Assembly (NCBI GenBank): GCA_039698035.1
Contig: JBDKSW010000002.1
Coordinates: forward strand, 62,001-126,000
Reading direction: 5' to 3'
Length of the DNA stretch: 64,000 nucleotides
From: JAJFUI01 sp039698035
Lineage (GTDB): Bacteria; Planctomycetota; Planctomycetia; Pirellulales; Thermoguttaceae
Shown here: positions 27,601 to 35,406 of the stretch, piece after piece
Layout of the letters: each line of letters opens with the position of its first letter
Numbering within the stretch: the stretch's first letter is position 1
The notes under the pieces: generated by a model
Told to the model about the DNA's origin: nothing
Databases searched by the model: none
What the model saw: the letters and a program-made list of their open reading frames with translations, nothing else
Translations under genes and position numbers: made by a program

Positions 27601-27808
27601 TTCGCGCCACGTCATTGACCGCCGTGCGGTGGTAGACACAGCCGGGCAACTTCTGCTGGTCGAGCTCGATCAGTTCGCCCGTTGCGAGCGCTTCGCGGGT
27701 GAGCCGCTGCTTCTCGGCTTCCGAACCATCGATCCAAACCACCTGGTCCGGCCCACACATGCGAGCCATCTCATCCACCCACTGCTGCAATTTCCGATTC
27801 TGATTCAC
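24668..27808 (-). CDS. GTP-type phosphoenolpyruvate carboxykinase fused to a class I/II aminotransferase
   Basis: About 1046 aa in one uninterrupted frame. Residues 1 to about 590 are a complete GTP-dependent PEPCK (oxaloacetate + GTP to PEP + CO2): FPSACGKTN (246-254, with the reactive Cys), VGDDIAWM, INPEKGFFGVAPGTN, FGGRRAHVAPLV, FHVNWFRTD, and the usual C-terminal WTEEAKSVATFFEQFG. A short Ala/Asn linker near 590-605 leads into a fold-type I PLP aminotransferase (about 605-1046): NFPNNPTGYSLT, VVADDAYFGLFYG, PLP lysine about 882 in TKEQFVWGFRAG, and carboxylate arginine in DIRVAFSS. That half resembles bacterial aminotransferases of about 430 aa with unassigned substrate. Start GTG 27808 is a choice; the frame extends 27 codons to a TTG. 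Both halves look intact. An aspartate- or alanine-linked exchange feeding oxaloacetate or pyruvate is an inference. Confidence 0.92.
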   Translation of the reverse strand: MNQNRKLQQWVDEMARMCGPDQVVWIDGSEAEKQRLTREALATGELIELDQQKLPGCVYHRTAVNDVARTEELTFICTSRKEDAGPTNNWLLPEEGYRRAREIFAGSMKGRTMYVIPFSMGPVGSPFSKIGVELTDSIYVVLNMGIMTHVGTPVLEQLGADGEFTKCLHGKAELDIKRRLILHFPEDNAIWSVGSGYGGNVLLGKKCLALRIASFLGRQEGWMAEHMLILGIENPAGRVEYIAAAFPSACGKTNLAMMVPPEGLRIKGYRIWTVGDDIAWMRVDSEGRLRAINPEKGFFGVAPGTNSKSNPSMLKTVARNTIYTNVLLAKDGTVWWEGGEGQPPAEGWDWQGRPWRPGMKDENGKPIPGAHPNSRFTAPIDQCPSYSPKAQHPQGVPISAIIFGGRRAHVAPLVYQSFDWQHGVFVGATMASERTAAQVGKLGQLRRDPMAMIPFCGYHMGDYFEHWLEMGKRLTHPPKIFHVNWFRTDENGKFLWPGYGENLRVIEWILNRCRGEADARETPIGYVPTPESLDLTGLNLSRDLVEKLVAVDSADWTEEAKSVATFFEQFGQRLPEALRDERERLCQRLGQIASDANAASGLRLLPAGEAIRPLAAELNRTIERENPHVFAMMSDFGRRLYFPKGILAQSAEAREKANRYNATIGIAREDGHPMFLPSIMQFFNGLDPTEALTYAPTTGRADLRNHWREALLAKNPSLAGKQFSMPVVTGGVTHALSVLADLFVDKGDLVLLPDHYWENYDLVLGIRRLAQMATYPLFNAAGGFNVAVLRQALDARPIGSKTIVILNFPNNPTGYSLTRSEMDETVGVLQKAAEEGRNLVVVADDAYFGLFYGEDVAQESLFARLAGCHPRLLAVKVDGPTKEQFVWGFRAGMLTFAGTAAGDAAAFFKALETKAAGAIRSAVSSCSHLGQSVLARAMSLPSIGPEQRQKHDILEARAKRVQAILASPQYADLWDAYPFNAGYFMCLRLKGLDAETYRKHLLDKYGVGVIANGKTDIRVAFSSVDIDRLEDLYDILATAARELQAR

Positions 27809-27928
27809 GATGCTGAACGATGCCTCCCACGAGTGACGCCACGGACGACAGGGTATAATGCCATCAGTATTGCGGGCGGGGGGAGGCAATGCAAGGGCCG
27901 GGCCTTTGGACTAATGCTGGTTGCTGTT

Positions 27929-28441
27929 ATGTGTCGTTTTGCTCATCCTGCTGAAATCCCGCCGGCCGAACTGTTGGCCCAGTGCGACATTCGGTTCGTT
28001 CGCCGCTCGGGACCGGGCGGCCAGCATCGCAACAAGGTGGCCACGGCCGTCGTGCTGCGGCATCGGCCAACCGGCGTCTCGGCCGAGGCCAGCGAGCGAC
28101 GCAGCCAGGCGGAGAATCGTGAGGTGGCGCTCGGCCGGCTTCGGATCAATCTGGCCCTGGAGCTGCGCGGCAGCCGCAACGGCGACGCCGCGCCGAGCGC
28201 GCTTTGGCGGTCCCGGTGCATGGGCGGTCAGCTTCGCGTCGCCGTGGCCCACGAGGACTTTCCCGCCCTGCTGGCCGAGGCGTTGGACGTCCTGGCCGCC
28301 AAGCGGTTCGACCAACGCGCAGCCAGCGAGGTACTCGGTTGCACGTCCACCCAGTTGGTCAGGCTCCTCCAGAAAGAGCCTCGAGCCATGGCGCGGCTCA
28401 ACGTGGAGCGAGAGCGGCGGGGGCTGCCACGACTCCGATAG
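27929..28441 (+). CDS. Peptide chain release factor-like GGQ protein
   Basis: About 170 aa. It contains the catalytic class-I release factor domain with the GGQ motif: RRSGPGGQHRNKV, followed by VVLRHRPTGVSAEASERRSQ as in RF1/ArfB-type proteins. It lacks the codon-recognition domains of RF1/RF2. After the GGQ domain comes an Ala/Leu-rich C-terminal helix set ending in a basic stretch (ERERRGLPRLR), which in ArfB-like proteins helps bind stalled ribosomes. The likely role is peptidyl-tRNA hydrolysis on stalled ribosomes. Two close ATGs (27914, 27929); no clear ribosome site decides between them. Divergent from the PEPCK fusion gene (about 120 bases). Confidence 0.85.
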   Translation: MCRFAHPAEIPPAELLAQCDIRFVRRSGPGGQHRNKVATAVVLRHRPTGVSAEASERRSQAENREVALGRLRINLALELRGSRNGDAAPSALWRSRCMGGQLRVAVAHEDFPALLAEALDVLAAKRFDQRAASEVLGCTSTQLVRLLQKEPRAMARLNVERERRGLPRLR

Positions 28442-28581
28442 AAGTCCTTTCTGAATCGCCCAGATCGCCCAACTGTTCTTGACGCCGAACGGCCGGATTC
28501 CCGATAATCCCGCCCGCGGATCGGGTAGCGACGGGCGTGTGGCGCGACCGCAGTTCGCACATTCGCGGTAAGGAGACTTTC

Positions 28582-29163
28582 GTGCAACCGACTCGTTCCT
28601 TGCGACGACTGACCCCACTGTGCTCTCTGGTGGTTTGTTTGGCCGGTTGCGCGACCGGCAGCCACACGGGCGATGGCGCTCTGTTTGGCGGCATTCTCGG
28701 CGCTGGCACCGGCGCGATCGTCGGACACGCCGTTGGGAACACCGGTGCTGGGGCGCTCGTCGGCGCCGGCGTGGGCGCCCTCGGCGGCGCGGCCGTCGGC
28801 AACGCCATGGACGAGTCCGAGGCCCGGAATCAAGCCATTGCCCAGCAGCTTGGCCGCCCGGTCGCTCCAGGGGCCGTGACCGTCAGCGATGTCGTGGCCA
28901 TGACTCGCGCGGGCGTCCGCGAAGACCTGATGATCCATCACATCCGCGACCACCGCATGGCCGCGCCGCTGACGACCGAGGATCTCATCAATCTGCCGCA
29001 GCAAGGCGTCAGCTCGCAAGTGATCGCCGCGATGCAGGCATCGCCGCCGCGGCCGGTCGTTGTCGAACCCGCCCCGGGCTATTATCCGGAGCCCTACTAC
29101 GGTCCGGGCATCTACATCGGCACGGCGCCCCCGCCGCCTCACCACCATCCGCCCTGCTGGTAA
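28582..29163 (+). CDS. Glycine-zipper lipoprotein
   Basis: About 193 aa. The signal peptide ends in the lipobox LAGC. Residues 40-75 form a glycine zipper (GGILGAGTGAIVGHAVGN, GALVGAGVGALGGAAVGNA), a membrane-inserting motif of outer-membrane lipoproteins such as SlyB-like proteins. A globular segment follows (VTVSDVVAMTRAGVREDLMI), then a Pro/Tyr/His-rich tail. GTG at 28582 with AAGGAG six bases upstream fixes the start. Exact role unknown; probably envelope stability. Confidence 0.82.
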   Translation: MQPTRSLRRLTPLCSLVVCLAGCATGSHTGDGALFGGILGAGTGAIVGHAVGNTGAGALVGAGVGALGGAAVGNAMDESEARNQAIAQQLGRPVAPGAVTVSDVVAMTRAGVREDLMIHHIRDHRMAAPLTTEDLINLPQQGVSSQVIAAMQASPPRPVVVEPAPGYYPEPYYGPGIYIGTAPPPPHHHPPCW

Positions 29164-29204
29164 TGGATTCATCACGCCCCGCGTGATGCCGGCGAGACGC
29201 TCGC

Positions 29205-29957
29205 TTATTCGACAAATTTGCGAATGTGGTCCACCTCGTCGCGAATCTGAGCGACCTGTTGCCGGAGGTCGGCCAAATCGCGCCGCAGCTCTTCGATCGA
29301 CGGATTGACGGCCGCCGGATGACCGACGGCTGCCGGCTGGCGCACAGGGCTTGTCGAATCGGTGTCGTCACGGGGCTGTGCCACCGGCGCACCGCCCCGG
29401 TACTTCTCGCGAAGCGATTCGATCTCGCGCGGTGAGTACAAGGCGTGGCTGACGACATGCCCACGGCCTGGCGGGGTGAAGCCCAACACGAGCCCCTTCG
29501 CCTTCAGCGAATCGACCACCGGTTGCAGGGCCGCGAGGTCGGCAATCGGTTCCATTCGGGCCGCCCGGCTACGCAGCTCGCCGACGGTTTGGTCACCGCG
29601 AAGCAGCAATTCAATCATCACGGCCGACTCGACCTTGTCGACGCCGAGCCATTCGTAGAGGTAATGGCGATACTTCTGGACGCGGCCGCCGCCCTCGACG
29701 AGTGCGACTGCGCCCAAAGCGCGAAGCCGGTCGAGCGACTCTTCGACCTGATCGGGCTCGATCTCCATGAGCGGCCAGCGGTTGCTCTTTTGGTTGCAGC
29801 CCGTGCAGACCGAGTTCAGACTCATCGGATAGCCATCGGGTGTCGTCTTGGCCTTCTCGCCCAATACGCCGAGCACGCGGCGGTCGATGGCCCCCAAGGG
29901 CTGCCAACGGTGTTGAGGCGTCGTGGTCGGTGGCTCTGTCGAGGATGGCTCCGTCAT
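29205..29957 (-). CDS. YceH/DUF480-family winged-helix protein
   Basis: About 250 aa. DUF480 hallmarks in residues 18-195: RRVLGVLGEKAKTTPDGYPM, SLNSVCTGCNQKSNRWP, and the second wing VMIELLLRGDQTVGELR. The family has two winged-helix units; function is unsettled, though YceH-like proteins are suspected DNA-binding factors. The C-terminus is a coiled coil (ELRRDLADLRQQVAQIRDEV). ATG 29957 has AAGGAG seven bases upstream; longer frames are not supported. Divergent from the purine nucleoside phosphorylase gene. Confidence 0.88.
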   Translation of the reverse strand: MTEPSSTEPPTTTPQHRWQPLGAIDRRVLGVLGEKAKTTPDGYPMSLNSVCTGCNQKSNRWPLMEIEPDQVEESLDRLRALGAVALVEGGGRVQKYRHYLYEWLGVDKVESAVMIELLLRGDQTVGELRSRAARMEPIADLAALQPVVDSLKAKGLVLGFTPPGRGHVVSHALYSPREIESLREKYRGGAPVAQPRDDTDSTSPVRQPAAVGHPAAVNPSIEELRRDLADLRQQVAQIRDEVDHIRKFVE

Positions 29958-30037
29958 CGTGATACTCCTTGGGATGTGGCCATAGTAGCACACGCTCCCT
30001 TGCATGCCAACGGCCGCGCCGCGGGTTGGCCGGTCGA

Positions 30038-30067
30038 TTGACACTCGCGAAGCGGCGCCGATATAAT
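30038..30067 (+). promoter_or_regulatory. Consensus sigma-70 promoter for purine nucleoside phosphorylase
   Basis: TTGACA (30038-30043) and TATAAT (30062-30067) with 18 bases between: both hexamers are perfect. The predicted start lies about 30 bases before the ATG, leaving a short leader. Confidence 0.75.
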
Positions 30068-30103
30068 CGGCCCCCAGCAAGCCTTCTACCCCTGGAATGC
30101 CCC

Positions 30104-30937
30104 ATGCAAGAACTCGCCGCGCAGATCGCTCAGGCCACCGATGTCATTCAAGCCCACTGGGGCGAGCGGCCCTACGCGGGCATTGTTCTCGGGACCGGGC
30201 TTGGGAGCGTTGCCGGCGAAATCGAACGCTCGGTGACGCTGGACTACGGCATGATTCCGCACTTTCCGCAATCGACGACCGTCGGCCACACGGGCCAATT
30301 GGTTTGCGGATTGTTGCGTGGCGTGCCGGTCGTCGCGATGGAAGGCCGCTTCCACGCCTACGAAGGCTACTCGCACCGCCAGATTACGTTTCCGATTCGC
30401 GTCATGCGGGCGCTGGGCGCCGAACTGCTGATCGTCTCGAACGCTTGTGGCGGCATGAACCCTAACTACGGACTCGGCGACATCGTTGCCATTGACGATC
30501 ACATCAACCTGATGGGCGACAACCCGCTCGTGGGCGTCAACGACGACCGCCTTGGGCCGCGATTCCCGGACATGAGCCGCCCGTACGACCCGGTGCTCAT
30601 CCGCCGCACGCTGGAAATCGCCCGGCGTGAGGACTTCGTCGCCCACAAGGGCGTCTATGTGGCCGTCATGGGGCCAAACCTTGAGACCCGGGCCGAGTAT
30701 CGCTTCTTGCGGGCCATCGGGGCCGATATGGTCGGCATGTCCACGGTGCCCGAGGTGCTTGTCGCAGTCCATGCCGGCATGCGCGTCCTGGGCCTCTCGG
30801 TCATCACGGATCTCTGTTTGCCTGACGCCCTGAAGCCGGCCAACATCGAAGAGATCATCGTCACGGCGAACAGCGCCGAGCCCAAGCTGCGGAAGATTGT
30901 CCTGGGCGTCCTGGAGCAGGCGGCCGACGGATCTTGA
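30104..30937 (+). CDS. Purine nucleoside phosphorylase
   Basis: About 277 aa, trimeric PNP type. It splits purine nucleosides with phosphate to free base and ribose-1-phosphate, for purine salvage. Motifs: VLGTGLGSVAGEIE, FPQSTTVGHTGQL, MEGRFHAYEGYS, VSNACGGMNP, the conserved VAVMGPNLETRAEYR, and GMSTVPEVLVA. ATG 30104 chosen; an upstream frame overlaps the consensus promoter and is excluded. A single gene, with the next gene convergent. Confidence 0.95.
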   Translation: MQELAAQIAQATDVIQAHWGERPYAGIVLGTGLGSVAGEIERSVTLDYGMIPHFPQSTTVGHTGQLVCGLLRGVPVVAMEGRFHAYEGYSHRQITFPIRVMRALGAELLIVSNACGGMNPNYGLGDIVAIDDHINLMGDNPLVGVNDDRLGPRFPDMSRPYDPVLIRRTLEIARREDFVAHKGVYVAVMGPNLETRAEYRFLRAIGADMVGMSTVPEVLVAVHAGMRVLGLSVITDLCLPDALKPANIEEIIVTANSAEPKLRKIVLGVLEQAADGS

Positions 30938-31002
30938 GTCGGGCAAGCGGGCGATAGCCTTCTTGTGGTATGCCTGACCGTGGGTTTCGGACCCGCTGTT
31001 GG

Positions 31003-31716
31003 CTAATCGAGGTACCCCCACCGCCGGTCCTTAAAGCCGTAGATCTTTCGACCAAACGGCGGAACAACGTACCACACAAGGATGGGATTTTCATCACAGT
31101 TCCAATACAGGAAGTCGCCCCACATCAGGCAATACTTGGCCCGCGGAATGGATGGCAAGTACTGAGGTATGAGCTCGTTAAGCGTTTTCGGAAACGTGCC
31201 GTTCGCGGCGTGGAATTGCTCACAAGCCGAGATGATTCGCGGGGCGTTCATCTTCGCGATCCGATACTGCACGGCGTTATTGGCCAAAACGAGCCCCAAC
31301 GTTAGGGCTGGAATGGCAATTCTTAAAAGAGCAACTCTCCAACCGGGACGCTCAATCAGATTCTTCTGGATGCTGATAAGAAACCAAATCGGGCAGACCA
31401 AAGCCGACATCAAGAACGTTCCGCCGAGACCGGCATCCCAGGCGATTAGTGCCAACGCGCCGCAAACGCTCCGTTGAATGCCACGACGAGGCCGCATGTT
31501 GCGAGCAGGGCGATCTCCATCGCTGTTCCGCCACGACGAGGTTTTTTCCATCTCCCGGAGACGAGTGACGGAGTTCTTCGCGTAAACCGCTTCCGGCCGA
31601 TCGCCCCATTTGTCGATTGCCTGCTCGTAGAGTGAAATCGCGTCATCCCACGCACCGCGTTTTTCGAGCTGAACTGCCTTGTCAAACAGTTCGTCCAGTT
31701 CATTCGTGGTTCCCAT
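31003..31716 (-). CDS. TPR-start membrane protein of unknown function
   Basis: About 237 aa. Residues 5-55 look like one or two TPR repeats (AWDDAISLYEQAIDKWGDR). Two or three membrane helices follow (VCGALALIAWDAGLGGTFLM, ALLRIAIPALTLGLVLANN). The last 85 residues (IISACEQFHAANGTFPKTLN onward) recall the globular part of pilin-like or DUF1559-type proteins. Good AAGGAAG ribosome site eight bases before ATG. Base composition is visibly lower in GC than neighbours. No function recognised. Confidence 0.65.
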   Translation of the reverse strand: MGTTNELDELFDKAVQLEKRGAWDDAISLYEQAIDKWGDRPEAVYAKNSVTRLREMEKTSSWRNSDGDRPARNMRPRRGIQRSVCGALALIAWDAGLGGTFLMSALVCPIWFLISIQKNLIERPGWRVALLRIAIPALTLGLVLANNAVQYRIAKMNAPRIISACEQFHAANGTFPKTLNELIPQYLPSIPRAKYCLMWGDFLYWNCDENPILVWYVVPPFGRKIYGFKDRRWGYLD

Positions 31717-31895
31717 TTCAACGACTTCCTTTCATGGCCACGACGAAACTTCGGCGTGTCGAAACGCTTCGTTCTTTTTCGGGTCCCACTATGTTGGGGG
31801 TTTGTATGTTAACGCGCCACTCCAACACGGTCAATCTCCGTTGCATCCGTCGAACAAGCGTGGTTTACTAACGCTTTGCGCCGATAACCTTCTAA

Positions 31896-31911
31896 GGTGC
31901 GCGGACGCACC
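31896..31911 (+). other. Small hairpin in the ileS leader
   Basis: GGTGCG-CGGA-CGCACC, a perfect 6-bp stem about 50 bases before the ileS ATG, in an otherwise gene-free gap. No T-box motif is present. Its role is unknown. Confidence 0.35.
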
Positions 31912-31961
31912 AGGACGCCAAACCGAATGACGCATGGTGCGTTGCACGCATCGTATCTTCC

Positions 31962-34900
31962 ATGTTCCAGCCTGTTGAAAGCTCCGTTTCCTTCCCAAAA
32001 CTCGAAGAACAAGTCGCCCAATTCTGGAAAGAGCGGGCCATCTACGAGAAATCGCTGGCCGCCCGGACCGGACGACCGTCGTTCGTCTTCTACGAAGGAC
32101 CGCCGACGGCCAATGGCCTGCCGCACCCGGGCCACTGCCTGACGCGGGCGATCAAGGATCTGTTCCCCCGCTACAGGACCATGCGCGGATTCCACTGCCA
32201 GCGCAAGGCAGGCTGGGACACGCACGGCCTGCCCGTCGAGGTCGAGGTCTGCAAGGAGCTGGGCATCCACTCGAAAGAGGAGATCGAGGCCTACGGCGTC
32301 GAACCGTTTATCCGCAAGTGCCTCGAAAGCGTCTTCCGCTATACGCGCGAGTGGGAGCAACTGACCGAGCGGCTCGGCTTTTGGATCCACTTGGACGAAG
32401 CCTACGTCACCTACCACCAGAGCTACGTCGAAAGCGTCTGGTGGTCGCTCAAGTCACTCTTCGATCGCGGGCTGCTCTATCAGGGCCACAAGATCGTTTG
32501 GTGGTGGGCGCAAGGCGGCACGGCCTTGAGCAGCGGCGAGGTCGGCCAGGGGTATCGTGAAGTGGCCGACCCGAGCGTGTTCGTGCGTTTTCCACTTGTC
32601 GAAAGGGGAAAGGGCGATCTGCTGGCAGATGCGGATCTCTTGGTTTGGACCACGACGCCCTGGACGTTGCCGAGCAATCAGTTCGCCGCCGTGAAGCCCG
32701 ACTTGGAATATTCGGTCGTGGCCGTCGAAGGCGAGTCGCGGCGACTTGTCCTTGCGTCGGCCCTGGTCGAAACGGTTTCTCAAAAAGCGAACAAGGAGTT
32801 CACGGTCGTAGGGACGCTTTCCGGCGAAAAGTTGATTGGCCTTCGCTATCGGCCGCCGTTTGACCACTACTACCGCCAGCAAGGCGACCAGCAAGGGCAA
32901 CTCAAGCAAGGCGGTCGCGAGCACATCGCTTGGCGCGTCGTGGCGGCCGATTTCGTCACGATCGACACGGGAACGGGCATTGTCCATCAAGCGCCGGCCT
33001 TCGGCGAGGTTGACTTCGATCTGCTCCAGGCCGAACACGCTCGATTTGTCGATGGCGAAGGTCCGACGCTGATCTGCTCGGTTGCCCCCGATGGCACATT
33101 CACCGACGAAACGCCCGAGTACAAAGGCCGGTGGGTCAAGGACTGCGATCGCGACATCATTCGCCAACTGAAGGCCGAAGGGAAGTTGTTCCACCAAGAG
33201 CAGTACCTGCACGACTATCCGTTCTGCTGGCGGGCCGAGGAAGACCCGCTGATCCAATATCCTCGCAAGAGCTGGTTCATCCGCACCACCGCTTTCAAGG
33301 AGAAGATGCTCGAAAACAACAGCCACATCAACTGGCTGCCCGAGCACATTAAGAACGGCCGTTTTGGCAACTTCTTGGAGACGAACGTCGATTGGGCCCT
33401 GTCGCGCGAACGCTACTGGGGCACGCCGCTGCCGATCTGGCGGTGCAGCGAGACCGGACGGATGGAGGCCATCGGCAGCTATACCGAACTGTTGGCCAAG
33501 CCGGGCGTCCAGGGCGTCGAGGTCTGGGAAAAGGCCAAACGCGACAACCCCGAGTTGGCCGACGACCTGAAGGTCCACAAGCCGTACATTGACGCGATGA
33601 CCTATCAGTCGCCATATCACGCCAGCGGCCGCATGGAGCGCGTTTCGGAGGTGATCGACTGCTGGTTCGATTCGGGCGCGATGCCGTTCGCCCAGTGGGG
33701 CTATCCGCACAAACCGGGCTCGGCCGAGCGGTTCCGCGAGCAGTTTCCGGCCGACTTCATCAGTGAAGCGCTCGACCAGACCCGCGGCTGGTTCTACAGC
33801 CAGTTGGCCATCAGCACGCTGATGTTCAGTGAGGAAGACGAGACTGCAAAGCCGCAAGCGGCTCCATCCTTCCCCTATCCGCATCCGTTCCGCAATTGCA
33901 TCGTGTTGGGCCTGATGCTGGGCGAGGACGGGCAGAAGATGTCCAAAAGCAAGCGGAACTACCGCGACCCGGGCGATATCTTCAACCTCTACGGGGCCGA
34001 CGCTCTGCGGTGGTACTTCTTCGCCAATCAGCCGCCGTGGACCTCGATTCGCTACAGCGAGCAGGCGATCAAGGACTGCATCCCCGAGTTCCTGCTGCGC
34101 CTCTGGAACGTTTACAGCTTCTTCGTCATTTACGCCAACATCGACGGGTTCGATCCGGCCGCCGCGTTGGCGCGAGCCGGCGTCTCGCCCGGCCAACTCC
34201 GTCCCGAGGCCCTCTCGAAGGCCGACGGTTATCGTCCGGTGGCCGACCGTGGCGAGCTGGACCGCTGGATCTTGAGCGAGTTGAGCCGCACGGTCCGCGC
34301 CGTGGTCGAGAACATGGACGCCTACGACAACTACAACGCCTGCGCCCGGCTGACCGAGTTCGTCGACGCCCTGAGCAACTGGTATGTCCGCCGCAGCCGC
34401 GATCGGTTCTGGAGCAGCGGCAAGGCCGACGAATCGACCGACAAGACCGATGCCTACTGGACGCTCTACGAGTGCCTGCTGACGACCTGCAAGCTGATCG
34501 CTCCGTTCGTCCCGTTTCTGGCCGAGGGGATGTGGCAAAATCTGGCCGTCGCCGCGTTTTGCGAAGAAAACAGCTCGCACGGAGCGGTTTCCGAAAGCGT
34601 TCATCTCTGCGACTTCCCAACGGCCGACGTGTCGGCGATTGACGAGGATCTTTCGGCCCGCATGACGCTGATGCGCGAGGTCGTGTCGCTGGGCCGCAGT
34701 GCGCGGATGGGCGCCAAACTGAAAGTTCGCCAGCCGCTTTCATGCGTCGAGGTCGTATTGGCCGACGCGACGCATCAAGCTTGGCTCGAAGAACACGCGG
34801 CCCTGATCTGTGACGAACTGAACGTCAAACGGGTCGAGTTCATCGGGCACGCGGAGCAGTACATTACATACACGGTGCTGCCCGACCTGAAGCGGCTCGG

Positions 34901-35396
34901 TCCCAAGCTGGGCAAGCGGCTGCCGGCCCTCCGCAAGGCGTTGGCCGAGGCCGACGCGGCCAAATTGCTGGCCGAGCTGGAGTCGGCTGGCACGGCGACG
35001 CTCTCGTTGGCCGATGGGCCGGTCGCGCTCAGCTCGGAAGACATCCAAGTCCGCCTGCAAGCCAAAGAAGGCTGGGCGGCCGCCCAGGGTCGCGCGGTCG
35101 TCGTGGTGCTTTCGACCGAGCTAACCGACCAGCTTATTCTCGAGGGGCTCGCCCGCGAGTTGGTCCGCACGATCCAGGACCGCCGCAAGGAGATGGATTG
35201 CCAGTTTACCGACCGAATCGCGGTGGGGCTCGTCACCGACTCGGCCGACCTGAAGGCGGCGATCGACCAGTTCCGCGACTACATCCGCGGCGAAACGTTG
35301 GCAGAGGAGCTTGCCCTCGGGCCGGTCGGAAACGCCGAGCCGGTCACGGTTGACGTGGCCGGACACGCAACGTCGCTGTACGTCCGGGTGACCTAG
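31962..35396 (+). CDS. ileS: Isoleucyl-tRNA synthetase, eukaryote-like type
   Basis: About 1144 aa. It charges tRNA-Ile. Class I motifs HPGH (55-58, in PPTANGLPHPGH) and KMSKS (659-663, GQKMSKSKRNY) are intact. The CP1 editing domain is present (TGIVHQAPAFGEVD), as is WFIRTTAFKEKML. The long C-terminus shows no terminal Cys4 zinc finger, pointing to the eukaryote-like IleRS2 type, usually less sensitive to mupirocin than the common bacterial form. The start fits MFQPVESSVSFPKLEEQVAQ. The gene stands alone with a 245-base leader region and is convergent with the floA group. Confidence 0.96.
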   Translation: MFQPVESSVSFPKLEEQVAQFWKERAIYEKSLAARTGRPSFVFYEGPPTANGLPHPGHCLTRAIKDLFPRYRTMRGFHCQRKAGWDTHGLPVEVEVCKELGIHSKEEIEAYGVEPFIRKCLESVFRYTREWEQLTERLGFWIHLDEAYVTYHQSYVESVWWSLKSLFDRGLLYQGHKIVWWWAQGGTALSSGEVGQGYREVADPSVFVRFPLVERGKGDLLADADLLVWTTTPWTLPSNQFAAVKPDLEYSVVAVEGESRRLVLASALVETVSQKANKEFTVVGTLSGEKLIGLRYRPPFDHYYRQQGDQQGQLKQGGREHIAWRVVAADFVTIDTGTGIVHQAPAFGEVDFDLLQAEHARFVDGEGPTLICSVAPDGTFTDETPEYKGRWVKDCDRDIIRQLKAEGKLFHQEQYLHDYPFCWRAEEDPLIQYPRKSWFIRTTAFKEKMLENNSHINWLPEHIKNGRFGNFLETNVDWALSRERYWGTPLPIWRCSETGRMEAIGSYTELLAKPGVQGVEVWEKAKRDNPELADDLKVHKPYIDAMTYQSPYHASGRMERVSEVIDCWFDSGAMPFAQWGYPHKPGSAERFREQFPADFISEALDQTRGWFYSQLAISTLMFSEEDETAKPQAAPSFPYPHPFRNCIVLGLMLGEDGQKMSKSKRNYRDPGDIFNLYGADALRWYFFANQPPWTSIRYSEQAIKDCIPEFLLRLWNVYSFFVIYANIDGFDPAAALARAGVSPGQLRPEALSKADGYRPVADRGELDRWILSELSRTVRAVVENMDAYDNYNACARLTEFVDALSNWYVRRSRDRFWSSGKADESTDKTDAYWTLYECLLTTCKLIAPFVPFLAEGMWQNLAVAAFCEENSSHGAVSESVHLCDFPTADVSAIDEDLSARMTLMREVVSLGRSARMGAKLKVRQPLSCVEVVLADATHQAWLEEHAALICDELNVKRVEFIGHAEQYITYTVLPDLKRLGPKLGKRLPALRKALAEADAAKLLAELESAGTATLSLADGPVALSSEDIQVRLQAKEGWAAAQGRAVVVVLSTELTDQLILEGLARELVRTIQDRRKEMDCQFTDRIAVGLVTDSADLKAAIDQFRDYIRGETLAEELALGPVGNAEPVTVDVAGHATSLYVRVT

Positions 35397-35406
35397 CCGG
35401 TCCCGC

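Noticed and set aside
31717..31961. T-box riboswitch before ileS
   Set aside because: No T-box sequence, specifier loop or terminator/antiterminator pair was found; only a small hairpin.
32454..34604. Open frame of about 716 aa antisense to ileS
   Set aside because: The sense strand carries clear IleRS motifs along the same stretch. The antisense frame has no family match and follows from GC-rich third positions.
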